Part shown: positions 10,493-21,200 of the stretch, piece after piece | Layout: every line of letters begins with the position of its first letter | Numbering within the stretch: position 1 is the stretch's first letter | DNA from: Boothiomyces macroporosus | Taxonomy: Eukaryota; Chytridiomycota; Chytridiomycetes; Rhizophydiales; Terramycetaceae | NCBI GenBank assembly: GCA_027604185.1 | Contig: JADGKB010000059.1 | Coordinates: 21,899-85,898 of the forward strand | Length of the DNA stretch: 64,000 nucleotides | Direction of reading: 5' to 3' | Translations under genes and position numbers: made by a program | The notes under the pieces: generated by a model | Told to the model about the DNA's origin: nothing | The model's input: the letters and a program-made list of their open reading frames with translations, nothing else | The model's database searches: none

Positions 10493-13218
10493 CTACATAT
10501 TCGATTCTATATCTAACGATGAGTTGCTTTCAATGTTTTCGAGCTGTCTGGAGGATGAAGCCATCACTGATGTACTATGAACTTTTCCTACATTCAGAGT
10601 GCCAGATGACTGATTGGATGCGCTGACAGGCCTAATGCGGGATTTCGGATTATCAGTGCTTGTAGGGGCAGAGATATTTCCATTAGATTTCGAAGACAAC
10701 TCGGAGCTGGACCCTTTTATACTGACAACACTATGCTCAGAAGCCAGCAACATGTGATTCCCTACATCCAAGAAGCCCGCCCTTTTGTCTGTGGATCTTC
10801 TTTTGATACTGAGTGGAAGAATTGGCTCAAACAAGGACGACCGCCTTCTATCTTCTGTTGCTATCGTATCATTTCCTTCAGACTCTTTGTAGTAATTTGT
10901 AGACTTTCTCGAAAACTGTGTAGCACCACGCAACACTTTTGAATTATGATGCTCTAAAAATCTTAATGGAGAGACTTGAACAACGGGTATCTGGATTCTC
11001 GGAACAGGGTTGCCACTTTCTGCTACAGATTTCCAATGGGCTTTGTTTGCCAGTAGGTTATCAATATGGCCCTTTACAGCATTTGAATAAGCGTGCCAGC
11101 TTTCGTACAATGGAAGGACAATATAGTCTATGAAACCCTGTTGTTAAGTATTCTTACCAATTGGCACTTTGGTATGTCTGTCGAATTTCTATCCATAAAC
11201 ATTGAAATTGGCATCCCTCTTGCTTTTTCTTGATCTCCTTGCTTGAAAAATTCATCCATTATGAGTTGAGTCCACATTCTCGATATTGCTGGTGGTTTGG
11301 TCAAGTTATTTACATCCGAACATTTTAATGCCATATTCAGTACCAACTTTTTATCATTCTGATTATCGAAATTGAGGGAGTTTGTGGACACCTTGTTTTT
11401 AAATTTACTGAGCCATTCAAAGTGATAGGCCATGTCAGTTGCTAAAATCATTGAAATCACCATCTCGCGAATATAGAGCCTTTGGTCCTTCTCTAGACCA
11501 TCCAGTATATCATATTCTGGCATTTGGAATATTTCGTACAGCGAAGCTGCATGGAAATGCTCCAAAACAGATTGATCATTGTATCGCAGAGCCAGAGGAT
11601 TTTTCGACGCAATCAGGAATGCATTTGTAAATCCTGGATGCATGTAATCATGCGCAGCAGCAGCAATAACACATGAAAATACATCCTCTGGAGTTAATTT
11701 GTCCCGTAATCCATCCCGAGTTATAAGATAGAAAAGACAATGCATTACGTCTGCTGCATGAATAGAGTTGTGATACGTGTTTCCTCTTTCATATCCATTT
11801 TCAATTTTGCCCATAAAGTGTCTGAATACCCTTTCATTTGTTCCCAAAGAAGATTGAAAATCTTGATCTTGAAAGATCCTTGACCCGACATAGAACAATG
11901 CGTGCCCTTCAGAAACTACATCCAGCTGAATAACATCAAAGAATGGATTCGTGTAATCATCGAGTAATTGTATGATTTGCGTAGCAATGATATGTTTGGG
12001 AGACTGTTTTACTATTGTTTGTTTGTTTTTCACATGGCTCCAGATGGAAGTATTCTTTCTTGCTTGTAATACATCTTGCAAGAAGTTTGTCACATCTGTA
12101 TCGTTGGTGATTTTCAGAAACTCTGGTTCAAACAGCTTGTCTTCATTCAAGATTTCGAGGATTATTTGAATATCATCCCTAACTGTTTGTTCCAGTTTTT
12201 CATCTTTTTGTAGTGATATTAGTAATTCCGTAGCCCTGGTCAATGGTGCTGATATGTCTCCTTCTTGCGGGCTGATTTGGGCCACTTTCAACTGCCTCTG
12301 TAGATCCAAATTGATGTACACCAAGCTTTTCACACCTGCTTCTTCAGCTACTAAATTCAATTGATTTCTATGAATGGATTTTTCAAAGTATAACACAACC
12401 ATCAGCGATAGTATCCCAACCACGCCAATGAATATCTCTGATTGAAGGTTTTTTGGAGTGTAGTAGTTGTTGTAATACTGGTATAGCTTTGCCCCAACAT
12501 AAAACACGACTGCAATGGCAAATGAGGTTATCAAATGCGTATTTGACCTAATATTTCCAGTTTGTATGAAATTCGAATACCACCAGACTATCCACAAAAA
12601 CAAGATTGTATGAGAATCACTGACTTTAGATATTGATAATTGCGCGAATCCAAAGAATAGTAGGAATATGTATGTAGACGAGGTATCATCGTCTTCGTTT
12701 GCTAGCGACACCAGTCTAGTTATATCCGCAACAATGCATATGCTGAAAAAAAGCATGATGGTCAAATGTAATACGTTCGTTGGTTGATATATATCTCTGA
12801 CTGATATTGCTGAATAGACTGCAATATAAACACACAATACAAACATTGAAAGTAAAGAGCCTCGATATCTCCACTTTGTTTTTTTCTTCATTTCTTCTCT
12901 TATACTTCTATCCATCCATGTGTTGTCTGGCACTGAATTCTGCTTTTCAGGCGGGCTGATTGTGATTATATCCTTAAAGTCATTATTTCCAATTTGTACC
13001 ACGGAGCCCAATATAATTCCCGCACTGTTACTTTTTCCTTTTATCAGATATGAAATACCTCCTTGTTTAATGTTCTTTTGATTAAACGATGTACTTTTTG
13101 TCCAACCTCCTTTTCCCCCGTAAGAGCTTCTCCTCTTTTGCGAATCAAACCGCTTATCTGGTTTAACAGTGCTCATATCTATCCTTTCGTCTGTCTTGCT
13201 CCTGGGATAGTCGTTCAT
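10493..13218 (-). CDS. Membrane-anchored 3',5'-cyclic nucleotide phosphodiesterase (class I)
   Basis: Two exons joined by one 20-nt intron near 11130-11150. The catalytic domain shows the class I metal-binding signatures YHNSIHAADVMHCLFYL and AAAHDYMHPGFTNAFLI, then ALKCSDVNNLTKP and CQLGFIDYIVLPLYESW. Upstream, residues about 115-280 contain some five or six hydrophobic segments (for example LLSMFVLCVYIAVYS and FIGVVGILSLMVVLYFE), so the catalytic domain is tethered to a multi-pass membrane region. Reaction: hydrolysis of cAMP and/or cGMP; specificity cannot be read from the sequence. The C-terminal 150 residues are serine-rich and probably regulatory. Most fungal class I enzymes (Pde2) are soluble, so the membrane part is unusual. 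Confidence 0.93.
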
Positions 13219-13300
13219 TAGATTTTTACGAGTTCAAAAATTATGACGTATAGCACGCGTCAGCTTGAATTTCGAGCCTTTTTGAAATGAATGATAACAA

Positions 13301-13542
13301 ATGGAAGCGGAATATAACTTACAATTCAGTTTACACTCTACCTCTGTTTCTGTAAAACTCGTTGATGGTTTATTTATTAATTTACTCTCAAAGTGTACCG
13401 GAAATCAAGCCGCCAGTGCTATTCGGTCAAACAGCTCCATTTACCATACCAGTATTAAGATTATGAATATTTTCAAAGATGGGGAATTCCCAGTTTAGAA
13501 TACGATGGCTCGTACCCGGAAAGTATTAAATATCTAGTTTGA
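13301..13542 (+). CDS. Possible small gene with two slightly longer introns, unrecognised
   Basis: An open frame starts at 13301 (MEAEYNLQFSLHSTSV). If introns at 13368-13393 (26 nt) and 13452-13478 (27 nt) are removed, the frame continues through QLHLPYQWGIPSLEYDG to a stop at 13540-13542, giving about 62 residues. Both candidate introns start GT and end AG, but they are longer than the 19-22 nt usual here. Without splicing the first frame also gives 65 residues. No family recognised. It fills the gap between the divergent phosphodiesterase and WBP11-like genes, and could instead be promoter sequence. Confidence 0.3.
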
Positions 13543-13577
13543 TTCCATTGAAAATTTTTCCAAGTAAAAACTTTGTG

Positions 13578-14406
13578 ATGGGCAAGAAGAGAGGAAAAGA
13601 TTCTGTTCAGGACTTTAGAAAGCAAGAAAAAAGAAAGCAGCAAAAGAAGGAAACTTATCTCTAATATCTAGAATAAAGAAGGATCAAGAAGGAACAGACA
13701 GAACGAACTTTTACTCAGGGAAAACAGACAGTTCCTGCAGGAATTTCAAGAGATTGTAAACCAAGGAGGAAGCAAATCCGTGTTGATTGCGAAATTGAAT
13801 CAGATCAATGAGACCAGGTTGAAGCTAGGGCTTCCACCAAAGAATTTGGAAGAAATGGATTTGAAAAAAAAGACAGAATTAACAGTTGAAAACAAAGAGA
13901 GTGATGAATCAGAAGAAGAAATAGAACAAGAAGAAGAATTTAGTAATCAATGTTTGATAGTAGCAATTGAAGATTTATCCCATATTCCTATTCCCCCAGG
14001 AACTCCGCCAGAGACAGAGGGACAGATATTCAAGAGCTTAAAGCAACTACCGCTAATCAAATGCAAAACCACAGTTATTTCAAATGATATCCCTCCGCCT
14101 CCGATTATCTATTCATCTAAAGGTCCTAGCTTGCCAATTGAACTTGCGAAATTACATCCATCTGAACTGCCTGTTCCGAAATACAGGCCACCAACGGAAC
14201 TACCAGTTCCTAAATATGTTCCACCAGAAGAACAATTAGATTACGAGCAGATATATAAAAACATTCAGCAAACAATTAATCCTCAAAAACAAGCCAAACC
14301 AATAATACCAATCAATAGAGAAGCAACCATCAGCCAGGCACCCGTAATGCGGGATTTAGTAAAAGAAGCCGCAAAAATAGTTCCATCCAATCTAAAAAAG
14401 AAATAA
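13578..14406 (+). CDS. WBP11-like (NpwBP) splicing-associated protein, with an apparently non-canonical intron
   Basis: A lysine-rich start (MGKKRGKDSVQDFRKQEK) resembles the N-terminal basic region of WBP11; later come IPIPPGTPP and repeated ELPVPKY proline motifs that fit WW/SH3-domain ligands. The long frame from about 13672 has no ATG near its start, so it must be joined to the exon at 13578. The only segment of usual length and branch motif is 13650-13671 (22 nt), which ends in CTAATATCTAG but begins with GA instead of GT. Removing it restores one frame of about 269 residues. Role by family: a nuclear pre-mRNA splicing component. Identification rests on composition and motifs, not on a catalytic site. 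Confidence 0.65.
13650..13671 (+). other. Candidate GA-AG intron in the WBP11-like gene
   Basis: This 22-nt segment has the length, branch motif (CTAAT) and AG end of the other introns, but its donor dinucleotide is GA. Reading through it gives a stop codon at once, while removing it restores the frame. It could be a true variant donor, a recent mutation, or a single-base error in the sequence. Confidence 0.5.
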
Positions 14407-14465
14407 AAACGGAAGCAATTTATGCGGTCGATATTAAAAAGGCAATTTTCTTTTTTTCTTTTCAA

Positions 14466-15188
14466 ATGAGCAACTGGATCACCATTACAAAAGAGAATAC
14501 TTATCCGTGCCAAGTACTCGCTATTAACCCAGCAATTTGTCATTCCCGAGCACTATAAAGAGGATCTGGACAGTGTCTTGATTCCATACGGGTTTATCCA
14601 AGACAGGTTCATATTGCTAATACTAGAGTAGAGAAACTCGCCCACGATATCGCAAAGCAAGTAAACAACCCTGTAGTTGCTTGCTGCGTATTAAAAGGTG
14701 CTTATGGATTCTTTTCTAATTTGACTGACCATTTGAAAAAGATGATTAATGCAAAAGGAACTACTAGTAATTATAGTTAACCTAGTTCCGCTTAGTGTAG
14801 AATTCATCAAAGTGAAATCTTATGAAAATGATTCTTCAACTGGAAAAGTCAAGATTTCACTTACTGAGGAAGAATTGAAAGGATTCCGTGGAAAGGATTT
14901 GCTTATTGTTGAAGATATCGTTGATACTGGTAATTAAAGCTTATTGTAGGAGCAACCATGGTAGCTTTAATTGACATGTTGTCAAAGTATGAACCCTCGT
15001 CAATCAAAGTAGCTAGTTTGTTGTTGAAGAAAACTTCAAGATCGAATGATTATGTACCGGATTTTGTCGGATTCTCTGTTCCAGATTTGTTTGTTGTTGG
15101 TTATGGGTTGGACTATAATGAAATCTTTAGAGATTTACAGCACATTGCCGTGATTAACGAAAACGGGAAAGCAAAGTATGCCAAATAA
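14466..15188 (+). CDS. HPRT1: Hypoxanthine-guanine phosphoribosyltransferase
   Basis: Five exons with introns of 19, 20, 19 and 20 nt. After splicing the protein reads [37 protein letters not shown], then the PRPP-binding loop [17 protein letters not shown], and [15 protein letters not shown] near the C-terminus; all are hallmark blocks of animal-type HPRT. Reaction: purine salvage, joining hypoxanthine or guanine to PRPP to give IMP or GMP, in the cytosol. The resemblance to the animal enzyme is stronger than to yeast Hpt1, in keeping with an early-diverging fungus. Length about 214 residues, normal. Its stop is 21 bp from the convergent REX1B-like gene. Confidence 0.96.
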
Positions 15189-15209
15189 AAGAGATTTTTA
15201 TTATTATTT

Positions 15210-15707
15210 CTAATCGCTGTATTCATCAGCTAGTATACAATGTAAATCTTGAATCTTTTCATTAATCTCCATCTTTAATTCTTCCAATTCTTTTTTTACA
15301 TTACTAATATCTTGCGAATAGTCTACTTGTCCATAAACAGTCTCTGTCATTAAAGACTGATACTTGACTACCTTTTCCAGCTTTGTTTTCTCCAACTGCT
15401 GGATCTGCTTGATCAATTCAAACTGGTGCATCTTTAGAATTTCTTTGATTTGATAAGAAATCGAACTAAAAGTTTTTGTACAGATATCTACTAGTTGAAT
15501 GTATTCTTGTTCTGTTGCTTCCTTGTTTATGAACAAATCAAAGCCCTTGTCAAAGTCATTGAAAGTCATGGTTCTCTGTCCTTGAAGATCGATAAATACA
15601 AGTAAAAGTTCCTTTTCTTCTTGTTTATTTTGTTGAGCTGAAATCATTAGAGATTGGAAAGAAATGATTTTTGACAATGGTGAGAAAATACTTATAGAAC
15701 CAATCAT
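15210..15707 (-). CDS. Small coiled-coil protein, possibly REX1B-like DNA repair domain
   Basis: A single exon of 165 residues. The segment ERTMTF-like (GQRTMTFNDFDKGFDLFI) followed by EYIQLVDICTKTFSSISYQI resembles the helical REX1B family (required for excision 1-B, described in Chlamydomonas), but no catalytic residues exist to confirm it. The C-terminal half is a coiled coil (IQQLEKTKLEKVVKYQ and later heptads). The first ATG (15707) lies inside a 34-bp tandem repeat, so the real start could be the ATG about 60 bp further in (MISAQQNK). Function tentative. Confidence 0.6.
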   Translation of the reverse strand: MIGSISIFSPLSKIISFQSLMISAQQNKQEEKELLLVFIDLQGQRTMTFNDFDKGFDLFINKEATEQEYIQLVDICTKTFSSISYQIKEILKMHQFELIKQIQQLEKTKLEKVVKYQSLMTETVYGQVDYSQDISNVKKELEELKMEINEKIQDLHCILADEYSD

Positions 15708-15810
15708 ATACTTTAAGCAAACTACTTATAGAACCAATCAAATACTTTAAGCAAACTACTTATGGAACCAATCATATACTTTAAGCAAACTACTTATAGA
15801 ACAAATGATA
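15691..15810. repeat. 34-bp tandem repeat, about 3.5 copies
   Basis: The unit beginning CTTATAGAACCAATCATATA recurs at 15691, 15725, 15759 and 15793 (period 34 bp) with a few substitutions between copies. It occupies the interval between the starts of the REX1B-like gene and the end of OPA3 and overlaps the first ATG of the former. It probably forms part of that gene's promoter/leader. Confidence 0.9.
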
Positions 15811-15821
15811 CAATTCGGTAT

Positions 15822-16326
15822 TTATTTGATTCTATTTTCAATCAATTGTTTAAGTTCAAGTATCTCGTTGGACTGAATTGTAACTGTATGGTTCAACATT
15901 TCCAATTCACCAGATTTAAGAGCCAATTTGGACTTTAGCTCCATCAATTTCTCTTCAAGTTCCAAGATATCTTTTTCCATCTCATGCCTCTGATTACTCT
16001 TGCTCCTACTCGATCTCCAAGTTTCTCCAAGTATTGTTAATACACCAACGCCAAATATAATAATTTCAGAGAGAAAGTTTGCCCCCAATTCAACCGCTTT
16101 CGCTTCCGACAAGGGTTTAATCGGCTCTGTTTTATAATCAAAAAAAGTCATTTTTAAATTCATATCTGCCCTGTTGTAGGCTTGCGCCAGATTGATACAA
16201 AATGATTCGAATTTAGGGTTAGATTGAGCCTGAATTAATTCTAAATACTCTTCGCTTTAATGTATTAGCGAGTGGCTTGGATAAAGTCTTTACTAACAGC
16301 GAACCCAATTTAATTGAAGCCGACAT
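15822..16326 (-). CDS. OPA3: OPA3-like mitochondrial membrane protein
   Basis: Two exons, one 19-nt intron. The N-terminus MSASIKLGSLLVKTLSKPLA matches the OPA3 start (KP followed by LAN), and the signature IKPLSEAKAVELGANFLSE with the following hydrophobic segment IIIFGVGVLTILGETWR is the core of the family. A coiled-coil tail follows. OPA3 proteins sit at mitochondrial membranes and influence morphology and lipid metabolism; the biochemical activity is unknown. About 160 residues, normal length. Its start codon lies 26 bp from the divergent NDUFB7 start. Confidence 0.92.
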
Positions 16327-16352
16327 TGTGATGATTTCAACTTGCAAAAAAA

Positions 16353-16659
16353 ATGGTTAATCAACAAGATTCGCAACCTCCTCAAATGTATATTACTCAA
16401 GAAGAGTTGAACAAGACCCAAATCCCTTTGGCTTGGAGAGACTATTGCGCTCATTTATTACCGGAACTCAACAAATGCAGACATGAGAATTTTTATAAAC
16501 CTTGGAAATGTGAATTGGAACGATTGACTTGGCAAAAGTGTCAGTACGATGAGTAATACTTTTTAATGTAGTTATCGTCGAAGAATGAGGAAATTAGCTA
16601 ATAGAAAAGCATTGAAAGAGTCTGGATTGGAAGATTCTGCCATGGAGGAATTACATTAA
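16353..16659 (+). CDS. NDUFB7: NADH dehydrogenase (complex I) accessory subunit NDUFB7/B18
   Basis: Two exons joined by one 19-nt intron. The spliced protein carries the twin CX9C pattern of the B18 subunit: RDYCAHLLPELNKCRHENF and WKCELERLTWQKCQYDD, followed by the basic YRRRMRKLANRKALKE helix. It folds in the mitochondrial intermembrane space via the Mia40 route and sits on the membrane arm of complex I. The gene therefore implies that this organism retains respiratory complex I. About 95 residues. Confident from the Cys spacing and the conserved RDYCAH. Confidence 0.95.
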
Positions 16660-16694
16660 TAAAGAGATTCAAGTCTATTTTTAATTGCAAAAAG

Positions 16695-19413
16695 TTAATT
16701 GTCTTCATCTTTTAAATCAAAGATGGTTGGCTCTCTAATCTTACCCAACTGAGCTAGGCCAGTTGGCGACTTTGCTCTATAGGCTTTGCTTTGATTACTC
16801 TGTGTGCTAACTGCCCTTGATCTGGTCTTTAACCAGTCAAGTTCGTGGTCTCCGTTTTCATTATCTTTTGGTGGACTACTTGCTGGGCGAGATCTACATT
16901 AATGATAAATACCCAAATGCTGCTGTAATGGATTTCAACAAGTCATTTACTTTTGGTGACTCTACCGGCGGTTCAGTCTTTACATCTGTAGAAACCCCAA
17001 GTGATTCTTTTAATTCCGAAACATTTACAATCCCTGATGGCTTTTCAGAGCGCTAATATTAACATAAAGTACTGATGAGATTGCGGATGTAGAGCGCTTG
17101 TGAGGAAGGTTTGATTGTTTCTTTATAGATTTTACTCTTGAAACTACTACTGTTACTGGAGGAGGGGATTCTCCGCGTACTTCCTGAGATGTAGCTATAT
17201 CAGTGCTTGATAGCAAATCTAATTTAAATAGGAATTACTAGGATCAAATTCAGCCTCCCATTCTTTAATCAATTCCGATACTGTCTCTGGCGATTCTTTT
17301 TCAACGTTGGATTTGATCAATTCTTTGATTTTTTGTATATCCAACTCCTCTGGAATGTTTAGTGGCTTGCTACTGACTTCAGTATCATCAAACTGCTTGT
17401 CTTTTAATGCAAGGACTGCCTTTTCGCTTAACTCTACACCGGGAGACCATTGCTGTTTTTCTAATCTTGAATTCTTTACATTGGTCATGTATGACTGCAA
17501 TTCACTATTCGAACTCATTTCGGCAAAAGATAACAGTAATTCCACAGAAATACTTGCTAGGGCTCTCTTTTGAGAAACAGATGTCTCTGAGTTGGCAACT
17601 TTTTGCTAGATTAGAATAGTTTTACATGAAGATTAAACAGCAAGGCGGTGGATTTACCTAAATTCTTATTAACATCAACTAGAGTCATTGTGTTCAGCAA
17701 GCTTCCAAAGATAACATAGTCCACAGGAGTATTGCTTTGAGATAATGCCAATAAGAATATGCTTTTTCTAATTGTGTCTAAAAATTCATTTCTGTAGAAA
17801 TCATCTTTCGACACAAGCCTGACATATTGGATAGCCCGTACAAAAATATTATACAATACCAATCGAACTTCAGGATTTTTCGATTCAAGGAATGGCACAA
17901 TGGCAGTGAAAATATTGTAAGAAAGAGTAGCAGGCATGACGGATGATCTTTTTTGAGAAGATGAGGAATTTCCGTACTTTTCCATAACTGCACCTATACA
18001 TTCCAGCAAGCAAAGCACCAGCTCGTTATCAGTAGGTGAGAATGACGAATAAGAATGGTCTCGTTGCATTCTATTAACCAAGAATGCAACCATCTCATTT
18101 GCTTGGTTAGGATATGCAATATTTTGGGATAGACTTCCAATTGTGTTGACTATTGCAGTTTGGAACAAACGCCTTTCCGATAATTCTGTTTTCTGTTGGA
18201 TAGTAATCTCTTGCATATGTTTAATCAAAGTATCCAGTAGTTCTGGTATGGTTAATCCACCCAAAAACCCATCTGAAAACATTGTTCCTAAAACATTTAC
18301 AACCGTAGTTTTAATTAGCACGCTAGGTTCGTTTTCAAGCCTGTCAAGTAGTTGGGATACAGCCGCGTAATGATATTGCGTCTATGTTATCGATTTGTTA
18401 CTTCGCAATTGTTGACCACCATTTGAACTAGCCGCTGTACATAAGTGGAGTTGTCCCAGTATTTCAATTGATCCAAATTTCTAAAATAAGTTCAAGATTA
18501 CTTTAGCAAACCTGTCATCAATGGTTTAATAGTGGTTGCATTCGATTTTTGGAATATACTTATCAGACATCTCTCCGCTGTCTGTTTCAACTCATCATCC
18601 GTGATCAATTGATCTGTGATCGACTGTCTCTTATCGACTGGAGACGGCTTCAATTCGGCCATCTTTGGGAAATTATGACTGTATTATTGTGTGATTACCT
18701 CATACCAGAATCTCTCTTCTTGTTCAAATCCAGATTCGTAAATATTGCTACAAATACATTATCCATTGACGACTGAATATGAGACAACTCGTTAAAATAA
18801 TTTGTATCACAGAGCGACTCCAATGCTTTCAATCCTGACAGTCGTGACCTGCGATTATGATTCAAATACTTGTTTTTATCCACACTAACCGCAGTTTCGC
18901 GAGTCGCTTCCACACAAAACTTTTTGATGAGTTGATTATGTAAGATATTGAATTCCGGGTCGATATTCTCTTCGTTATTTCGAACACTTGAAAACAAAAT
19001 GAACTTTGATTAAAATCGATTACTGTATTCGTTGCCAAGAGGACTAAATCAGCGTCAGGGCAATTTAGAATTACTAATACGATCCTTAAAATACTTTTTG
19101 AAATTAATGAGGAATGCTGCTGGCATTCACTAGGTCAAATACGCAAATACTTTAAGATACAGTTGATTATATGTAAGCTAATCTTGACGTGTCTATAAAT
19201 TAGCATTGAGCGATACCCAAATCGTCCTCTTCGTAAATCCTGCTCCACTCTGTTTTCTAAATAGGCTCCGATTTTAGGCAGCTTATGAGGTTTGGAAGTT
19301 GAATAGAATATCAGCAGTGAGAGCGCGGAGCTCTTTGGTCCCTCTTCTCCTGGTCCGCTTGGATATACGTTGTTGATGAGTGTTGAATGGTTATGGCAAA
19401 ACGAACACACCAT
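16695..19413 (-). CDS. EFR3: EFR3, plasma-membrane anchor of the PI4-kinase complex
   Basis: Ten exons or so with introns of 19-21 nt. The start MVCSFCHNHSTLI has two Cys residues suited to palmitoylation, as in EFR3 (a longer frame opens at 19431). Next come KPHKLPKIGAYLENRVEQDL and RFGY, then an armadillo-like helical protein including TQYHYAAVSQLLDRLENEP. The C-terminal part is low-complexity and serine/proline-rich and ends IFDLKDEDN. Role: EFR3 recruits PI4KIII-alpha (Stt4) with TTC7/YPP1 to make PI4P at the plasma membrane. About 830 residues, in the family's range. Confidence 0.9.
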
Positions 19414-19519
19414 CCTTATTTGAAGAAGCAAATTTTACAGCGCCTTTCGTGACTTTTTTACGTTTCAAGTCCACCAATGGAGAAATAATTTATGCATTGA
19501 GGGGTTTCTGATTGACATA

Positions 19520-19630
19520 TCATTTGTCAACCACTAGCTGTCCATAATTTTGGGAGAATTCTGAAATCTTTTTTACCGCTAATTTGAAAGCCTCAAACGG
19601 TAGGAATCTAGCTTCCCAAGATTCTTTCAT
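19520..19630 (-). CDS. Possible 36-residue ORF upstream of EFR3
   Basis: A short frame starting MKESWEARFLPFEAFKL has balanced, protein-like composition, and the open frame extends further upstream without an ATG, into the 5' end of the divergent EF-Ts gene. It may be a micro-protein, an upstream ORF of EFR3 or chance. No family recognised. Confidence 0.25.
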   Translation of the reverse strand: MKESWEARFLPFEAFKLAVKKISEFSQNYGQLVVDK

Positions 19631-19675
19631 TATGAAATCCTTAGTATCCAGTGTTGGATCTGGTTTATTTTTTTC

Positions 19676-20638
19676 ATGTTGCTCATCAGGACTTGTGCGA
19701 AATTTTACTCTTCAGCTCCGTTCAAATTAAATGTTGCATTGGTGGGTAAATTAAGGAAAGAAATGGAATGTTCAATTAGCAAAGCCAAAGATGCATTGAC
19801 CAGCACAAAGAACGATTACGATGCAGCCATCGAATGGCTAAAGAATGACCAACTAGCAAGCGCAGCAAAAAAGCAGGAAAAACTAAGTTCCAGAATCGCA
19901 GTCGAAGGATTGATTGGAATCAGTGTTCACGAAGCAGGAATCAATGCGTCATTGGTAGAGTTGAACTGTGAAACCGATTTCGTAGCGAAATCACCTGCAT
20001 TTGTAGATTTGGTTTCCAGAATAGCGAACACTGCAGTGCTGTATGAAACCGGAACTGGACAGGAGATTATTTCGCCAATCGACATTGAATCGCTTTCCAA
20101 AAGAAATATTGTTGATTCTGAAGAAAGTTTAAAGGCTGCAGAGGAACAAAAAACAATCCAAGAAGCATGTACTCAGGTAATTGGAAAACTTGGAGAGAAT
20201 ATCAAGCTTAGAAGAGGGTTCATTGGCCATCAAGTTGGTTTGGAACCATTGATTTTTGGTGGGTATGCTCACACATCAGCTGGTTTGCCTTCTGGTTTAG
20301 GACGATTAGGAAGTTTGGTTTGCTTAAAATCCTCTGGAAAATTGAGCTTTGATCAACGTAAAGAACTGGCTGGGTTTGCGAAAAAGATTGCCCAGCATGT
20401 CTCTGGCTTTGCTCCTCAGTCAATTGGTCCAAGCGAAGGTGTTCCAGAAGAATCAGTCTTGCTCAATCAACCATATTTATTTGGAGGCGGCACTATTACT
20501 GAAATTCTACAAAAGCAATCTGAATCTTTGAATACCAAACTCAGTATCATTGACATTAAGCGATATGAATGCGGAGAAGGCCTGGAAAAGAAAGTAGACA
20601 ACTTTGCAGAAGAAGTAATGGCACAAATCAAGAATTAA
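19676..20638 (+). CDS. TSFM: Mitochondrial translation elongation factor Ts
   Basis: A single exon of 320 residues, one of the few genes without introns. The leader MLLIRTCAKFYSSAPFKLN suits mitochondrial import. The UBA-like N-terminal domain LRKEMECSISKAKDALT is followed by the invariant ELNCETDFVAKSPAF, which contacts EF-Tu, and a repeated half-domain with GFIGHQVG and later GLGRLGSLVCL. Role: regenerates EF-Tu-GTP in the mitochondrial matrix. Its stop is 7 bp from the stop of the convergent ferredoxin gene. Confidence 0.97.
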   Translation: MLLIRTCAKFYSSAPFKLNVALVGKLRKEMECSISKAKDALTSTKNDYDAAIEWLKNDQLASAAKKQEKLSSRIAVEGLIGISVHEAGINASLVELNCETDFVAKSPAFVDLVSRIANTAVLYETGTGQEIISPIDIESLSKRNIVDSEESLKAAEEQKTIQEACTQVIGKLGENIKLRRGFIGHQVGLEPLIFGGYAHTSAGLPSGLGRLGSLVCLKSSGKLSFDQRKELAGFAKKIAQHVSGFAPQSIGPSEGVPEESVLLNQPYLFGGGTITEILQKQSESLNTKLSIIDIKRYECGEGLEKKVDNFAEEVMAQIKN

Positions 20639-20645
20639 TAAACAA

Positions 20646-21122
20646 TTAATTGTCCTTTAGTTGCATATTTCTAGTAGCAGATGGCATGGTAACTGTCATT
20701 CCATCCAACTCTTTGGTCAATGTTACTTGGCATCCTAACCGGGAACTATATTAATTAATGAATACGTTTCAGTCAATCCAAATGCTAAATCCAGCATATC
20801 ATTCTCCTCATCTGAAGGCTCTTCCAATTTATCATAGAATTCTGGTTGAATAATCAAGTGGCAAGTGGAGCAAGCCAAAGAACCTTCGCATGCACCTTCC
20901 AAATCGATATTATTTCCATGTGCGATATCCAAAAGGTTTGTATTTGGCTTTGCATATACAGTAATCTTTTCTTTTTGTGGTGTGATGAATGTAACAGAGA
21001 GTTTTTCAGCGTCGGTTGGTTTTTCGAATGGCTTGTGTAATGCGGCTATGTTAGAAGAGGTTACTGAGTGAGGAATGGAATTGTCTTGGTTTTAATTTAA
21101 ATATATTTCGGATTAACTTCAT
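20646..21122 (-). CDS. Mitochondrial [2Fe-2S] ferredoxin (adrenodoxin type)
   Basis: Three exons with introns of 19 and 20 nt. The start [18 protein letters not shown] is a presequence. The cluster ligands are seen in [15 protein letters not shown], with the fourth Cys in the last exon (SRLGCQVTL), in the spacing of vertebrate adrenodoxin and yeast Yah1. It also carries the [18 protein letters not shown] acidic loop that docks the reductase. Role: electron donor for Fe-S cluster assembly and haem A/ubiquinone synthesis in the matrix. The last exon is reached only after splicing. Confident. Confidence 0.95.
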
Positions 21123-21200
21123 TTTGGAAAAAATTGAAACTGGAAAAAAAATAACAAGGACATAAGAGTGCTTATTGAAAGTGATGAGTGGGATGCTTTA

